Positions 13,885-25,146 of a stretch of DNA of 64,000 nucleotides are shown piece by piece. Position 1 is the first letter of the stretch, and every line of letters starts with the position of its first letter. The translations under genes and the position numbers were made by a program. The notes under the pieces were generated by a model that saw only the letters and a list, made by a program, of their open reading frames with translations, made no database searches and was not told the DNA's origin. Source of the stretch: Hyaloperonospora brassicae (taxonomy: Eukaryota > Oomycota > Peronosporomycetes > Peronosporales > Peronosporaceae); contig CANTFL010001391.1 of assembly GCA_947650285.1 (NCBI GenBank), forward strand, positions 82,808-146,807, written 5' to 3'.

Positions 13885-16667
13885 CCGAGTATTCTAGGCT
13901 TTGCATTTAGTGTTCGTGAAAACGAGAAGGATGATCGCGACGCTTTGGATCAGGTCATACCGATTGATAATACATGCAAATTTCTCTCAATTGTTTGTTT
14001 TTTAAAAAGTACGAAACGAGTCGATAAGTACGCACAATCTACCAAAAAATTGGAGATCGATCTTGCTCCGAACGAGTCGCGAGGACGTTGATAGTACCAC
14101 ACACCATAAATGTGGTTTGAACAACCGAGAGTGTGGGCAAGATTAACAACAAAAAAGCCATTGTGTTGTTTATATCTAGCGCTGAAATTTCATTATCGAT
14201 ACTACCATTTTAGTAGTAAGCTGGATTGCATGACCGGCAAAGAAAAACCCACGAATGTATAGAAATCTGCGATAGTTAATAAATTACAATATTACAAACC
14301 AAGTTCAAAACAAATACAATTAACCCTTTGACATTCTTTATCGATGTACATTTTTTTGCAAAAGCAGCGGAAACTTGACTAATAATCCCTAATACAGGTA
14401 AACTTAAAACATAAACTTCTGGACGACCGAAACATCAAAATAAATTTTATTATAATACAATTGTATTGAGCATGTATTCCGTGGTTTTGGCTAGGATACG
14501 TTTAAATTTGTCATACGGAACTCTGTTTATTTTCATGAAGCTCGTATAAGTTTGGCAGGGCAAAGCTTGTGATACTGGTTCACCATAAGCAGTTTATTAT
14601 TAATTATTAGGACGTTAATATTCCTGTTGAAGGATCGACGGAGGTGCGGATCCGTGTAATATCGCCTAAAGTTACTTAATTGTCGGCTCGGACTTCCAGG
14701 ACTGAAACTTCGAAGTATTTATAGCTTATCAATATCATCGGCCACGAAATCATCGTATGTTTCAAGGCTCATTAAGTTTATGGATCATGAACAACATAAT
14801 ACCGTGACCTGCGGGTTATGTTTTAGTGGGTTCACGCCAATACCATGAGTGAAAAACTTTGTCGTTTGACGCGACCACGGATCGGATGGATCATAATAAC
14901 CATGGTAACTTGGGATCGATAAAGTATCACATAATCTTCAGGTCTCCTACGCAATTTTTGACTAGACCAAAAGAACTTGAGGATGTTATGAAGATATATG
15001 AATGGTGCCTACAGAGATCTCAGTCACCGAAATCATACGCATAGATCAAGAGTATTAATAAGATCGAAGACAATGACTCAGTGCGGAATATACCGGACAT
15101 GCTAATAAAACAGGAGCAAAAGACGACTACGGCCGGCAAAGGGGTCAGCGAGGAAGCTGTTCTTCGATAGAGACTTTTCGATTATCAGTCATAAAGGATG
15201 ATGACTCGAGGTAAAAAATAAAAGAACGAGACAATATAATAAAGTTGCCGCTACGCGGAGGATTCACGACGACTTTTATGAAAAAGGATTGTGTCGTGTC
15301 GTCGCACGTTGCGATCTGCGCCATCGTGATGGCGAAAATGATAAGGCGTTACACGATCGATCGGCTAGTATTTAGCTCAAAGTAAAAGAAACAGTGAGCG
15401 ATCGTGGTGATCAAAATAAAGGCTCAATCGACCGTAATCATTTCAGTCACTATCATGATGACGATCACAAGATGGGAGATTGTTTCGAACATAGAGCGTC
15501 CAAGATGGTGATCGAAAAAAATAGTGTAGAGACTTACCACGAGGTTTCGAAGGACGGACAGGCTGGTGTTTCCGCGTATGATCACGAAAGTGGAGATTTG
15601 TACGCAGTAGATGTGGATCAACAAATGGCGGTACTACCCATAGTTACTACTTCTACTGCTAAACTCACCATCGATGACATCTAAGTTGGCGATGCAGGAG
15701 TACTCTTGTATTACGAGTAAGAAAACGTACGAGAAATAATTTTATAGAACCGTCGTTTTATTATGAAAAGTATGAGCTCATTACCGCCGGCAACACATGG
15801 CGTTTCCGCGACACTGATGTGGTAGGAGTGAACCCGACCGCGAAAGATTAAGACTGTCTCTCCTATTTTTGTGAGAAATTAGTAAATTTAATCAAAGCAG
15901 GATTGTCAGCCGATATCATCTAGCCGTCGATGACACCCTGGGCTATGCTGAAATCATAATAATCAATTAGAACGGTAAAGACATTTAGTTATGTATTGAC
16001 AACCGTTAAGTCGATCACCTTACAATCATTTTATTGTATTCTATGCCTCTAAGGAACGATTGGTCACAAGACATAAGTAGGGCTCCGTGGTACTGCTTTC
16101 TGGTTAGGCTAGCAATTTTTGGGTGATGGAGATATTGGAGCGGGCAAGGATGAGATTCGCATTAATTACGCTTTCCGGTTTTTTGGATGGCTATGAATTC
16201 TTCTCTGATTCGAGAATGCTCAACAGATCAAACCAATGGCTGATATTAATTCCACTTCCGGGTATCTTAGGATCAAAACTAGATCTGACGGGACCGCTTA
16301 AAGATTACCGCATTCAAATGGTGATTACAACGAAGGTAGACCGGAAAGGAATATAAGGTCATCAAAAGTAGGACGCCGATCCTATGTCTACGACTTATAA
16401 ATCCCGGAGGAGTCTTTATTTCTTTTCCCTGTACAAGAATATGGAAGGATTTTGGAAGTGCGTGATAGTGGATCCTGTCGATCAGTCTTAAGAAAGAACG
16501 CTCAAGTACATCGAAAAGTTGATAATCAAGGACATCACCTTTCGTTTGCAGGACTGAAGGCTCACCCGAAGGACCTTCAACTCTGGTGAATATCTCTTTT
16601 CCGCAGGCTCTGCGATATATGAATTCTTTTTAGGTATCCCTTAAATTAAAAGAAATTACATAGCATA

Positions 16668-16735
16668 GGACACTTTTTATCGGAAATTCGTAGATAGGAC
16701 ACTTTTTATTTATTCACAAGATACGACACTTTTTA
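16668..16735 (+). repeat. Three spaced copies of a 12-13 base motif before the Mutator-like relic
   Basis: GGACACTTTTTAT occurs at 16668-16680 and 16697-16709, and a variant (CGACACTTTTTA) at 16724-16735, so the spacing is 27-29 bases. The array lies about 150 bases before the first readable codon of the transposase relic. It could be the subterminal or terminal repeat of that element. No inverted partner was found on the right side, where gypsy copy A abuts. Confidence 0.5.
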
Positions 16736-16889
16736 GTCTTTTTAGTCCGAGCCTCGCGAGCGACTTAAGAAATTCCCCTTAAGTCCCCCCTCGCAGTTTC
16801 AAAAGATCATCTCCGAGACATCATCCCTCAAGATCACTCTCCCCATCGCTCCAAACCTGCTTCTTTTACAGAATCCTCAACCAACCTTC

Positions 16890-18770
16890 ATGCCACCTAC
16901 CATCACTCCCGACGTGCCAGCTTTAAAAGGACTACCCTTCGCTACTATATATGAAGCAATGATGGCCATTCGACCACAGGCAGCAAAAGATCACGTCAGC
17001 TACAAAGTCTCCGGCAAAACAAGACCAGAGCCTACCTCAAGTGTTCAGGTGACGATTGTCCTGCATATGCCCGCATATCATTCCACAAAAAAACGAACAT
17101 TTTCGATATCGGTCAGGTGCAACATCAGCATTCATGCCAAGGATCGCTTGAGAAATCTCGGGGGTCCCAGCGTGAGCACACATTTTTGGTAAAGCAGCTT
17201 CGCGAAGGCATGACAGTGAACAGCAAGGCTCCTATTGAGGATGTTCAGCAGTTTCTAAAACGAAAACTTATGTCCATATTCCGTATACTACCGCTCACAA
17301 AGCAAAGGAAGCAGTGGGTGCTGAGACAATCAATGCGCAACGGGAGCAGTTCAATCTGTTGGAAGGCTATGTTTAATGTCGACTTTGTGAGGATCCCGAA
17401 AATATTGTAAAACTTATAACATAACAAGTATCATGCAAAAACGGCATGAAAAAACGATTTCATAGTCTATTCTTCGCTCCGGGTGCAACGAGATACGCTG
17501 TTAACACATTCGCTGCTTTGTGGCGGTTGATGGGACCTTTGGTAAAATCCGCTTTGTCCAGATCCTTCTTTTGGCTGTGGCAATGGATGCTCAGAATAAA
17601 CTGGTGATTTTAGGATGGGCGTTTGTATAAAATGAATGTGAGGAGACGTGGGACTGGTTTTTGACTAGCTTGAAGAAAGCGCATCCTATGATCAACGAAC
17701 GTGGAAGTGTAGTGGTATATGGCCGTGAAAAAACGCTGGCAAACTCAGTGGCAAAAAGTCTTCTGAACGCTAAATATGCCTTTTGTTGCTATCACATTGC
17801 TGCAAACGTCTAGAATAATCATGGAATTGTCATCAAAAGGTATGTACTATCCGAGTCAAGCTGTTGGGAATGATAAAAAGGCATGATTGACACTGATCCG
17901 TATGTTTTTGCCACATTATATTCTTCTGTAAATGCGTCTAAGCCGATAACAAAGCTAATATCGACAAGTTTATTGGTAAAATCCGTAAAAGTAAGCCACT
18001 TGCTGCCTATTGCATTCTGGAAATCCCGCACAAATCAATGGGCAACATACGCATGTAAAGTTCACCATTTTGGGCATGTCACTTCAAACTTAGCAGAGAT
18101 TCTAAACTCTTTTTTGAAGCAGATGCAGGAAATACCTTTTCTTCAGATGCTGCAGGCTTTGTATCGCCATTAAATAGAGAAGTATTAATTAAAGTGCGCA
18201 GTATGCAATTGGTTGGGTTGTACCGTTGGTGCCGTTAAAAATGAAGAGATTTGGTGAGGCGTTGAATGCTGCTAAGATGTACACCGTCTTCCCGGTGGAA
18301 CAAACATGTGGAACGGTCGTAGGTGGATCAAATCACCAATATGTGATCAATCTTCCAACTCCGGATCGTCCGATTGGTACTTGCACCTGTGGAAGGTATT
18401 AGAGCTTCCTCATGCCTTGCCGCCACGTTTGTGCGTTTGAATTGAATGTGAAGGTGGCTCCAATCACACTAGTCGACAAATTCTACACCGTTGACACCTA
18501 TCGCGCAACATACAACCGTCCATACGTTCCAGTCTTAATTGTTAATCTCTCGCTGTCTCCACTTTTACCACCAAAGGTTTTTCGGTCCCGAGGACGACAC
18601 GGTAATAGACGCAAGGAAAGCGGTTCTCAGAAGAAAGAGATAAATAGGAAACCTTGCAAGACATTTGGCAGCTTGGGCACAATAGGAGAGCTTGTAGGGA
18701 GGCCCATATGTGATCATGTTAGGAGAAGAGGGGACGGAGCGGTATTACAAAGAAGAAGGCGGGCGAGAAT
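16890..18770 (+). pseudogene. Mutator-like (MULE) transposase, broken
   Basis: The order of domains is that of a MULE transposase. It has an N-terminal FAR1-like region (16890-17200), a DDE core starting with VDGTFGK at about 17527, a CCYHIAANV block at about 17790 and a TSNLAEILNSFL block at about 18090. These are followed by a SWIM zinc finger (CTCGRY, stop, then LMPCRHVCAF near 18390-18440) and a C-terminal zinc-knuckle remnant (GHNRRAC in a shifted frame near 18680). The enzyme family cuts and moves DNA elements in the nucleus. This copy is dead: in-frame stops follow GWAFV and AANV, another interrupts the SWIM finger, and the knuckle is frameshifted with one Cys changed to Phe. The Asp normally found in the YSDREK-type motif reads Gly (VVYGREKTL). 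The right end runs into gypsy copy A at about 18825. Confidence 0.8.
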
Positions 18771-19189
18771 CTGTATTGTAATTCCTCAGTAACTACTTCT
18801 TTAAGCACGAGGGGACATTTTCGATCGACTTCTTCCGACTGTGGATGTGCCACCCCCGTTAAGAACCGATGATCCACATTATACGCCCCAGTCGACCCGA
18901 ATAACCGAGTTTTCGTTTCTGGACAAACGGTTTGTTCTTTCTAGGATGTTGCCCGCTAGACGTCCATCCATGTCCCTTTCCACTCGACTTATTCGAGAGG
19001 TGGGCCTTCGGCGCTGCCTGTACGCCTGTACAACCGCCGGGAGCTTGCTCCACAGTATAGTGATCAACTACACTGAATTATGGCACAGTCGTGCTAGCGG
19101 CCGTACCGCACGTGAGGCCATCGCACTTGCTCGAAGTACATCCACATGTATATGGACGCAGACGTATATCAGATGGTCATCTGATGTAC

Positions 19190-19607
19190 AGGCGGCAGGC
19201 ATCTTTACGGATCGATGCTGCCAGCTCACTCTTGGCTCGTACCTTCTGGGCCAAGGCAATCCCAGGATGACATCGAATTTGTCATCCAGATCCAGTACGA
19301 TGAAGTCATCATCGTACTGTTCGCCCTCTAACGTGGAGTGGATTCCAACTACTCGTTTCTCAACGGTAATTGATGCACCTATCGCTAGGCGCACCATCAT
19401 CCTCGTGAGGGGGATGTCGCGCTCAACGAACTTGAGCCTACGAACCTCTAGTGACTGGCGACGAACAAAGTTGTTCGACGCCCCACAGTCTACTAGGGCA
19501 CGAAGCGACAAATCATTTGTCGCTTCCAAATTCAAGGTGATGAGCGAAACGTCATCGCCAGGTGCAGAGACACACAATGATTGTGTATCTGGAGCAACTT
19601 TCGTCAA
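19190..19607 (-). pseudogene. Retroviral-type aspartic protease of gypsy copy A
   Basis: The frame carries ALVDCGASNNF, the active-site loop (here D-C-G-A instead of the usual D-S/T-G-A), followed by the second conserved block DKFDVILGLPWPRRYEPRVSW. The protease cleaves the gag-pol polyprotein. The domain itself is uninterrupted over about 140 residues, but it is separated from gag by stops and its pol partner is deleted. Confidence 0.8.
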
Positions 19608-19657
19608 GAGATTTGAAAATTCTCTTGAGGTTGCTGGATCAGTAGGGCGCTCCGCCC

Positions 19658-20823
19658 CTACTGACCCCGACCATTTTTTGAAGGTCCGTCTCGCTGTTGC
19701 GGCATCGCAACAGCGCTGGACCCACGCCCATTGCCCTTTCTGGCAAATGGTCGTCCATTTCGCTCATTACTGTTTGGTACTGGGTGTGGAGCACTACACT
19801 TGTATGCGTAGTGCCTAAACTTCTGGCAGCGATTGCATTTCTGCAATCGCTTGTTGTTTAAAGAGCGAGGTCTCTCGCTCTCGTCATAACAGAGGTCCAT
19901 TGGTTCTGGACCTCCGATCTCTTGTCGTCTCGGGGGACGATAAGAGTTTGAGCTAGCATGAGCCTGTCTCATGCTAAAGTCTTCCTGTTCCGCGGCTGAT
20001 ATCGCTTCTTCAAGCGTATTCAGCTCAAGGCGGAACAGATGGTTTAGGACGGGCCCCTCAGCGAGCCCTTGCATGAACACAGTAATCAACGTGTGTCCAT
20101 GGACTGGGCTGGCAGTTATACTACTCGCAAGGAGTCGTATATGTTGTGCGTAAGCGTGCACATCACGCTTACCCTGCTTGAGTTTCAGGAGCTCTGAACG
20201 AGCCCTGAACGAGCCCTGAACTCAGCCCGTGGCGGCTCAAACGTTTGTCTGAGCCGGGACTTGAAGTCATCTAGCGACCTAAACACATTTGGGTCGCTAC
20301 TCTCGAGTCCCAGGGACCAAGTTTTGGCACGCCCTGCCAAGTGGGTCTGAGCAAATGTGAGTTTCATTTGCTCATCTTCGACGCGACGAGCCCTTAGGGC
20401 TCTGTCGAGTTCGACAAATCATAGTAACAGGGAGTCCTCCGGGACTACACTGTACTTGGAGATGTCAACCTTCATGACTACGGGACGACGCGCATGCGCC
20501 GTCTCGCCCACAGCAGCATGGAATTGCTGCTGTCTCAACAGCTCTGTCTGTTGAGCACCGAGTTCTCTCAGTTGCTTATTCTGTTAAGAGTTTTGCTGGT
20601 GAAGCAAGGCTAATTTCTCTCGTTCAGCGCTAAGTTCATTGTGAATGAACCTGGCGATAGCGGCATGTTGTTGGTCTCTGTCAAGAGATTCCAACATAGC
20701 GTTAACGCCGATGTCGCCCACGGTAGAGATCATTCGCCCTACCGCGGCCCATTTGAGATCACTCAAATGGGCGAAGCCTTCAGGTGTGACGTGAAAGCCA
20801 TCTTCCTCATCCAACATGTTCAT
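19658..20823 (-). pseudogene. Gag of gypsy copy A
   Basis: The frame opens with MNMLDEEDGFHVTPEGFAHL at 20823, the same start as in copy B. It continues through a coiled, Gln/Leu-rich part, the segment around TFAQTHLAGRAKTW, and a C-terminal zinc knuckle CNRCQKFRHYAYKC (pattern C-x2-C, then H, then C). Gag forms the particle and binds the element's RNA. Stops interrupt it near 20581 and at the TGA around 20424, and the frame is shifted near 20190. The same TGA at this position also occurs in copy B. The zinc knuckle is intact here but deleted in B. Confidence 0.8.
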
Positions 20824-20871
20824 GTTGGATAAGATGTGTGGTCGCTGAAAGGACTACAAGGTGCTATCAGG

Positions 20872-21307
20872 TGTAACGGGGCACACCTTGTGTTGAAAAT
20901 ACACAAGGCAAGGTGCACTTGACGTGACGTGCACGTGCGAGGAAGCGCAAGCAAGTAGCGAAATCGAAGACTTTTGTCTAAGGAATAAGGTAGAACTGGT
21001 TTTTAATAGTTATGTTTTCCTACCTAAAAGATCTTCGACTTGTTCCGACTATATTAAACTACCATCTCTTATGTGTGGACTCATGCTCACCACCCATTGC
21101 GCGCATCTAGCAGCAATTAAGGGTAAACCTGATTGATGTACACGTTACATCAACCAAGTGGAGCACCCACGAATATTACCCTTGGGGGTCATATTTTGAC
21201 AGCGTCACCTCTTCGAGCGATGTTGATTTGAGTGTTATCTAAAATGGATAATACCCAAAAATTGATACTTTCTATCAATTTTTATGAAACGGGTTCACCC
21301 CGTTACA
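20872..21307 (-). repeat. 5' LTR of gypsy copy A
   Basis: The 436-bp segment starts with TGTAACGGGG and ends with CCCCGTTACA on plus, so it has the TG...CA ends of an LTR. The leader next to it (plus side 20846-20871) matches the leader of copy C. Hairpins inside: CCTTGTGT/ACACAAGG (20886-20908), TTGATGTA/TACATCAA (21133-21153), AAAAATTGATA/TATCAATTTTT (21257-21283) and AACGGG/CCCGTT (21288-21304). Confidence 0.85.
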
Positions 21308-22005
21308 CTGCTCTTCAGGCCGATCCCGGTGCACAATCTAGTGCTGACGTGCCCAGGCCCATCACGAGGCAAAGAGTATCGTGGCCTGGTGCTTACTCTA
21401 CGGCACCGACCGGTACTGGATCTCAATAGGTCATTACGTTCTTAGGAGAGTTCACTTCGTGGGACTGGGTATCGCGCGCAGCGTACGAGTCGGCACGAGG
21501 GGAAGTACTTCGTGAAGAGCAGGAAGTAACGAAGGCACGGAGATGTCGATATCAGTCGGTATTACCCGTGCGGCGAGATGCCAAGGGATTGCTTCCCTCT
21601 CGGGACGCAGGCTGCTTTGCCTCCCGTAGCGCGCGCAGCGGAGAAAAGGTTTCCCCATTTTAACCTTGGCTTCACTAAGGGGGGACTTCCCGTACAACGT
21701 AAGGGAATCTGATTACTGGCCTGTAGGAGGTCTCCGTCTCTGTGCATTCTTGCTTGAAGGATGCAAATTGGGAAGTGTTGAAGAGCGATGCAGTAGATCG
21801 GTAATGGAGGAGAAAATCAAAGCTGCCAAGTCGATGCCGCAAAAAGTCTGCACAAGTATGAGCTCGTTCTTGGTTCTGGAAAACGCGATCGTGCACATAC
21901 TGTGATCGGTGCCAGTGCCTCTCGGACGATTTGCAATCTGCAAGCTGTTTAACCCATCCGGGAATGCCGACAGAAGCGAGCCCTGCATGCTCAAAGCCTT
22001 GTCCG
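21308..22005. other. Unassigned spacer
   Basis: GC-rich sequence between the LTR of gypsy copy A and the foldback-like element. Several overlapping short frames exist on both strands, but none has a recognisable motif or a clear start context. I see no terminal repeats. Confidence 0.4.
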
Positions 22006-22260
22006 CATTCCCAAATTTTCACGGTTCAGCTCAAGCCAGTCTTTTTCCCTTCGGGGCAGTCACGTCGGAGGGAATCCTCCCCTTGGGGAGCCGACGTGGT
22101 CGAAGATCTGACGCGGGCACGCTGCACTCGCAGTCGCGGGTGTGGGCGTAGGGGACCGACGGGTCGCGCAAGCGGCCCTAGCAGGGGTGTTTTACGGACT
22201 GGAGGCGTACCCCGCGCCACGTGTCGCCGCTGCGGCGAGCGCACACTCCACGTCAAGGGG

Positions 22261-22985
22261 CCGCGCAAGCGGCTGAAGGGGGCCACCATCGCAGATGGTT
22301 GAGCTCCTCGGAGAGATATACGGCGGGTTGGCGTTCTCCACGCCACGCAGTCACTTCGGTGATCGCACTCCACGTCGGGGGCCGCGCAAGCGGCTGAAGG
22401 GGGCCACCATCGCAGATGGTTGAGCTCCTCGGAGAGATATACGGCGGGTTGGCGTTCTCCACGCCACGCAGTCACTTCGGTGATCGCACTCCACGTCGGG
22501 GGCCGCGCAAGCGGCTGAAGGGGCCACCATCGCAGATGGTTGAGCTCCTCGGAGAGATATACGGCGGGTTGGCGTTCTCCACGCCACGCAGTCACTTCGG
22601 TGATCGCACTCCACGTCGGGGGCCGCGCAAGCGGCTGAAGGGGGCCACCATCGCAGATGGTTGAGCTCCTCGGAGAGATATACGGCGGTTTGGCGTTCTC
22701 CACGCCACAAAGTCACTTCGGTGATCGCACTCCACGTCGGGGGCCGCGCAAGCGGCTGAAGGGGGCCACCATCGCAGATGGTTGAGCTCCTCGGAGAGAT
22801 ATACGGCGGGTTGGCGTTCTCCACGCCACGCAGTCACTTCGGTGATCGCACTCCACGTCGGGGGCCGCGCAAGCGGCTGAAGGAAGCCACCATCGCAGAT
22901 GGTTGAGCTCCTCGGAGAGATATATGGCGGGTTGGCGTTCTCCACGCCACGCAGTCACTTCGGTGATCGCACTCCACGTCGGGGG
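22261..22985 (+). repeat. 121-bp tandem repeat, six units
   Basis: Units begin with CCGCGCAAGCGGCTGAAG at 22261, 22382, 22503, 22623, 22744 and 22865; a seventh start at 22986 is only partial. Spacing is 121 bases with one unit of 120. Units are almost identical. Each unit contains small inverted repeats such as CCGC/GCGG and ACCATC/GATGGT. Reading frames that run through the array are a by-product, since 121 is not a multiple of three. Confidence 0.95.
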
Positions 22986-23602
22986 CCGCGCAAGCGGTCC
23001 TAAAGGGGTTTGTTGCCTTATATGGCAGCATACCCGCGTTGTACGTGCTTCCGCTCAGGCGGTACGCATGTCCCCAGTCTACTTGGTCGCGCCAGCGGTC
23101 ATGATTGACTCGTAGTTGGCTTCGGTAGGAGGGTCTCTGACCTCGTTGCCGTCGCCCCTGGCTCTACGGAGCCCTTTAGTTGTCGACCCGATACCCGGGC
23201 CGTACTTCTTGTCACACTTATCAGTCGTTAGTTATCATAATAATGGACGTACTTGACACCACCATCAAAGCCTTGTCCGTCTGTCCTACCTCAAAAGCAT
23301 CACGTGGCACTCCTTCTGCTATCGAGCGTCGATCGTACGGAGCAAAGCATTGAATGGCATCGTGTCAAGCCTTTGATGTCTATGTCCAACCAAAACATAG
23401 AGAGTTCCATCCAGTAGTCGACGTGTCCAGTGCTGTGAGGTCAGTACGCTTCTAAGACCCGTCGAATCATCTACGCACCCCACTCGCCTTTACTTCATTC
23501 ATCGCACATGACCGGCTAGCCGATCAAAAAAAGGCGCCGTCAACTTTGCCCTTTCAATGTACGCATCAGGATCAACGTCTCGGTCTATACGGTGAGAGAG
23601 GT

Positions 23603-23922
23603 GAAACCTGAACGTCGATTACGTGTTTGAAAACTGCACGATATCGGTGTGCTTCTACCTACACTACATCAAACGGCTCTATCTGTTCTGCTGGCCGTTA
23701 TCGGGGGTGATCGGTTGGGTACCCGACGTTGTCTGCGATTTTCGCGCCCTGTCTGCCCCCAGGACGGGATACCTGTTTCCACGTGCCCTCGGCTGAGTGT
23801 CCCCCGTGATGCCCGACGACTCGAGCCAGCAGACTTGGCCAGCGAGGACGAGATTGATGTAGTGTAGGTAGAAGCACACCGATATCGTGCAGTTTTTAAA
23901 CACGTAATCGACGTTCAGGTTT
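23603..23922. repeat. Inverted repeat inside the foldback-like element
   Basis: About 70 bases at 23603-23672 return in inverted orientation at 23853-23922 with very few differences, enclosing about 180 bases. The arms contain the string CGATATCGGTGTGCTTC on the left and its complement on the right. It may be a smaller element nested in the larger one. Confidence 0.8.
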
Positions 23923-25084
23923 CTCTCTCTCTGTTCTGCTGGCCGCTCTGGCGGCGCGTTATCGCTCGTAAGTGGATAAGCCATGAAACGACAGTGCCTA
24001 CGTCATGTCGACACGGTCGTTCTTTGGCTTGTCAACTGACGAGCGATTCTGAGAGAGATGTCGAAGAAGCACATTTTCTACCCCCTCTGCGCCCGTCAGT
24101 TCCCACTCCGCTCAGAAATCGGCTGCTTTGGCCCATGGGTTGTAGACGATTGGTGAGAGACGTTCCCGATCTGCTACAGGCAGAAGGTCATAATGGGTCA
24201 CGCTGATTTTCGGCTGGCTCTTCAATTAAGCTCCGACTGCAGCAGATCAGTAGCGCGGACGTAGGCAGACCTTTCCTGTGTTCTGTTTCTTGTCATGTCA
24301 CATGATCGTTGTTGTTGTCCAGATGGTCTATTGGCACGGTGTTAACTATGTGCTATAACCTCTGCAGTTTGCTAAGCCAGAAGTTAGCGCCGGGAGACCC
24401 GGAGACTCATCGTGGCTTGGTTCTAGAATAGAGACTCTCCAACCTCACCCATCTGCGATGATGGCCCCCTGCAGCCGCTTGCACGGCCCCCGACGTGGAG
24501 TGCGATCACCGAAGTGACTGCATGGCGTGGAGAAACGCCAACCCGCCGTTATCTCTCCGAGGAGCTCACCCATCTGCGATGGTGGCCGCCTGCAGCCGCT
24601 TACGCGGCCCTTGGACGTGGAGTGTGCGCTCGCCGCAGCGGCGACACGTGGCGCGGGGTACGCCTCCAGTCCGATAAACACCCCTGCTAGGCCGCTTGCG
24701 CGACCCGTCGGTCCCCTACGCCCACACCCTCGACTGCGAGTGCAGCGCGCCCGCGTCAGATCTTCGACCCCGTCGGCTCCCCAAGGGGAGGATTCCCTCC
24801 GACGTGACTGCCCCGGAGGGAAAAAGACTGGCTTGAGCTGAACCGTGAAAATTTGGGAATGTGTGTGTCATGTCATGTCACATGATCGTACGTGTGTTCA
24901 TTCCAGAAGCTCCTAAGATTTTGAAGTGCGACAGTCTTGTGACCTGGCGTGAGCTGTATCCGTGTATGAGTGGGGCGTTGCGCCTCGCTGTCATCTGTTC
25001 ATGCAGAAGGATTTGTTGAGGTACCGGTCCATACCGTCATAGAAAAGAAACCAGACGCGAACAAAAGTCCACCTTCGCACTTGT

Positions 25085-25090
25085 TCATTC
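25085..25090 (+). promoter_or_regulatory. Possible initiator of the effector gene
   Basis: TCATTC, about 57 bases before the ATG, fits most of the oomycete initiator consensus YCAYTYY; the next base is G instead of a pyrimidine. The spacing suits the short leaders of oomycete genes. This is a weak single-motif call. Confidence 0.35.
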
Positions 25091-25146
25091 GCAACGCACG
25101 CATCAGCACGACCCTCACTTCGAGAGCGGGATAGGAGTAAGCAGTC

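Larger units (their letters stand above)
10940..16640 (+). mobile_element. Heavily decayed LTR-retrotransposon-like region
   Basis: Short plus-strand frames with a charged, Asp/Glu-rich composition follow each other here, broken by many stops. One of them (13099-13227) resembles the C-terminal part of an oomycete gypsy gag. A second at about 16123-16356 has a weak resemblance to the sequence after a retroelement protease. A frame at 15394-15684 is His/Asp-rich and unassigned. No LTRs were recognised at either edge. The call as one element is an inference from strand and order; it could be several unrelated relics. Confidence 0.3.
18825..21307 (-). mobile_element. Ty3/gypsy element, copy A (5' half only)
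   Basis: Read on minus, this is an LTR (21307 to 20872), a leader, a gag and a protease. Similarity to copies B and C stops at about 18825, before the reverse transcriptase, where the Mutator-like relic begins. The 3' half and the second LTR are missing, so this is a deletion derivative. Gag contains several stops. The hairpin-rich character described for copy B is also clear here, for example ATCCAACATG / CATGTTGGAT at 20809-20830. Confidence 0.85.
22006..24861. mobile_element. Foldback-like element with long terminal inverted repeats
   Basis: The first about 425 bases (from 22006) reappear in inverted orientation at 24440-24861. The outermost match begins CATTCCCAAATTTTCACGG on the left and ends with its complement on the right. 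The left arm has expanded by a 121-bp tandem array to about 1 kb, the right arm holds only about one and a half units. The central 1.4 kb has no recognisable transposase. A clear target-site duplication is not visible. Long inverted arms with unequal tandem arrays are typical of foldback elements and of some MULEs; which of these it is cannot be decided here. Confidence 0.7.

Noticed and set aside
18841..19818. 325-codon plus-strand frame
   Set aside because: It is antisense to gag and protease of gypsy copy A and covers the sense motifs. The matching antisense frames in B are short (104 codons), and nothing points to constraint beyond the sense strand, unlike the antisense frame near the 3' LTR.
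21490..21500. Second adapter-like string TCGGCACGAGG
   Set aside because: Only 10-11 bases match the adapter and the EcoRI site is missing; chance is a fair explanation.
22026..22958. Several long minus-strand frames with repeated Trp/Pro/Arg-rich protein, for example 225 codons at 22026-22703
   Set aside because: They are produced by the 121-bp tandem array; since 121 is not a multiple of three, the units pass through all frames, and all frames happen to lack stops.
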